From: Saprospiraceae bacterium
Lineage (GTDB): Bacteria; Bacteroidota; Bacteroidia; Chitinophagales; Saprospiraceae
Reading direction: 5' to 3'
Assembly (NCBI GenBank): GCA_023299965.1
Contig: JALZVN010000158.1
Location: 1-5,261, forward strand
Length of the DNA: 5,261 nucleotides
Each line of letters opens with the position of its first letter. The first letter of the stretch is position 1. Shown here piece by piece: positions 5,084 through 5,261 of the stretch. The notes under the pieces are model-generated. The model worked only from the letters and a program-made list of their open reading frames with translations, ran no database searches and was not told the origin of the DNA. The translations under genes and the position numbers were made by a program.

Positions 5084-5261
5084 TTAGGCCCATACCTTAC
5101 AGCCCTCTGTACAGTTTGTGCAGATATCTATTTGGTCTCTACCTTTTAGTAGGTCAGAACGAAATTTTTGATACGCTTCTCCTTGCCAAAGAGTGGCAAA
5201 GGAAGTCTCTTTTAGATCACCTAGTTTATGTGTTGCATCCTTATCAAAACAGCAGGGCACA
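5084..5261 (-). CDS. Radical SAM protein with SPASM domain, C-terminal end only
   Basis: The minus strand from the right edge reads 58 codons, starting VPCCFDKDATHKLGDLKE and ending in CTNCTEGCKVWA before TAA at 5086-5084; the start is outside the window. The pattern CCxD, then a G-[DN]-L turn, an LWxGExYQKFR helix and a final CxxC is the SPASM domain that follows the radical SAM core in peptide-modifying and sulfatase-maturase-like enzymes. In the family these cysteines hold auxiliary iron-sulfur clusters. Cysteines seen are at 3, 4, 47, 50 and 54 of this fragment. The last one (EGCKVW) is an extra that I do not expect in most relatives. The radical SAM CxxxCxxC motif would be upstream of the window. 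The substrate cannot be told: many Bacteroidota SPASM proteins sit in polysaccharide or glycosylation loci, but no such neighbour is visible here. It points the same way as the TPR gene, 488 bases away. Confidence 0.85.
   Translation of the reverse strand, partial: VPCCFDKDATHKLGDLKETSFATLWQGEAYQKFRSDLLKGRDQIDICTNCTEGCKVWA

Overview
The window looks like ordinary chromosomal DNA from a member of the Bacteroidota, most likely a marine-type Cytophagales relative. The evidence is the A+T-rich base use, A-rich gene leaders without Shine-Dalgarno sequences, an MnmG protein that ends in the Bacteroidota style (VLMVYMGR), and a TPR family and a SPASM protein tail of kinds I associate with this phylum. 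The assignment is inferred from sequence character and memory, not from a search.

Layout from left to right: the last 65 codons of mnmG (+) end at 198. A convergent gap of about 306 bases follows, carrying a compact foldable element (212-292) that resembles a recurrent Bacteroidota intergenic element, plus a small C/G-rich hairpin. Everything after that is on the minus strand. A 267-residue lipoprotein (505-1308) has the fold signature of an M48 metallopeptidase but has lost its zinc-binding histidines. A 606-residue long-chain acyl-CoA synthetase (1490-3310) is complete with all its adenylation motifs. A 265-base gap holds three perfect or near-perfect inverted repeats, one of which is a strong intrinsic terminator. 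A 339-residue cytoplasmic TPR protein (3576-4595) follows. A 488-base, very A+T-rich gap comes next, and the window ends in the last 58 codons of a radical SAM/SPASM protein (5084 to the edge), which reads in from the right.

The minus-strand genes are separated by 181, 265 and 488 bases, and the TPR gene has its own terminator, so they look like separate transcription units rather than one operon. They share no obvious pathway: tRNA wobble modification (mnmG), fatty acid activation (acyl-CoA synthetase), and three proteins of unknown specific role. No mobile element, CRISPR array, tRNA or rRNA was seen.

I found no clear new multi-gene system. The points most worth a second look are the structured element after mnmG, the apparently dead M48 lipoprotein, and the inverted repeats ahead of the acyl-CoA synthetase gene.
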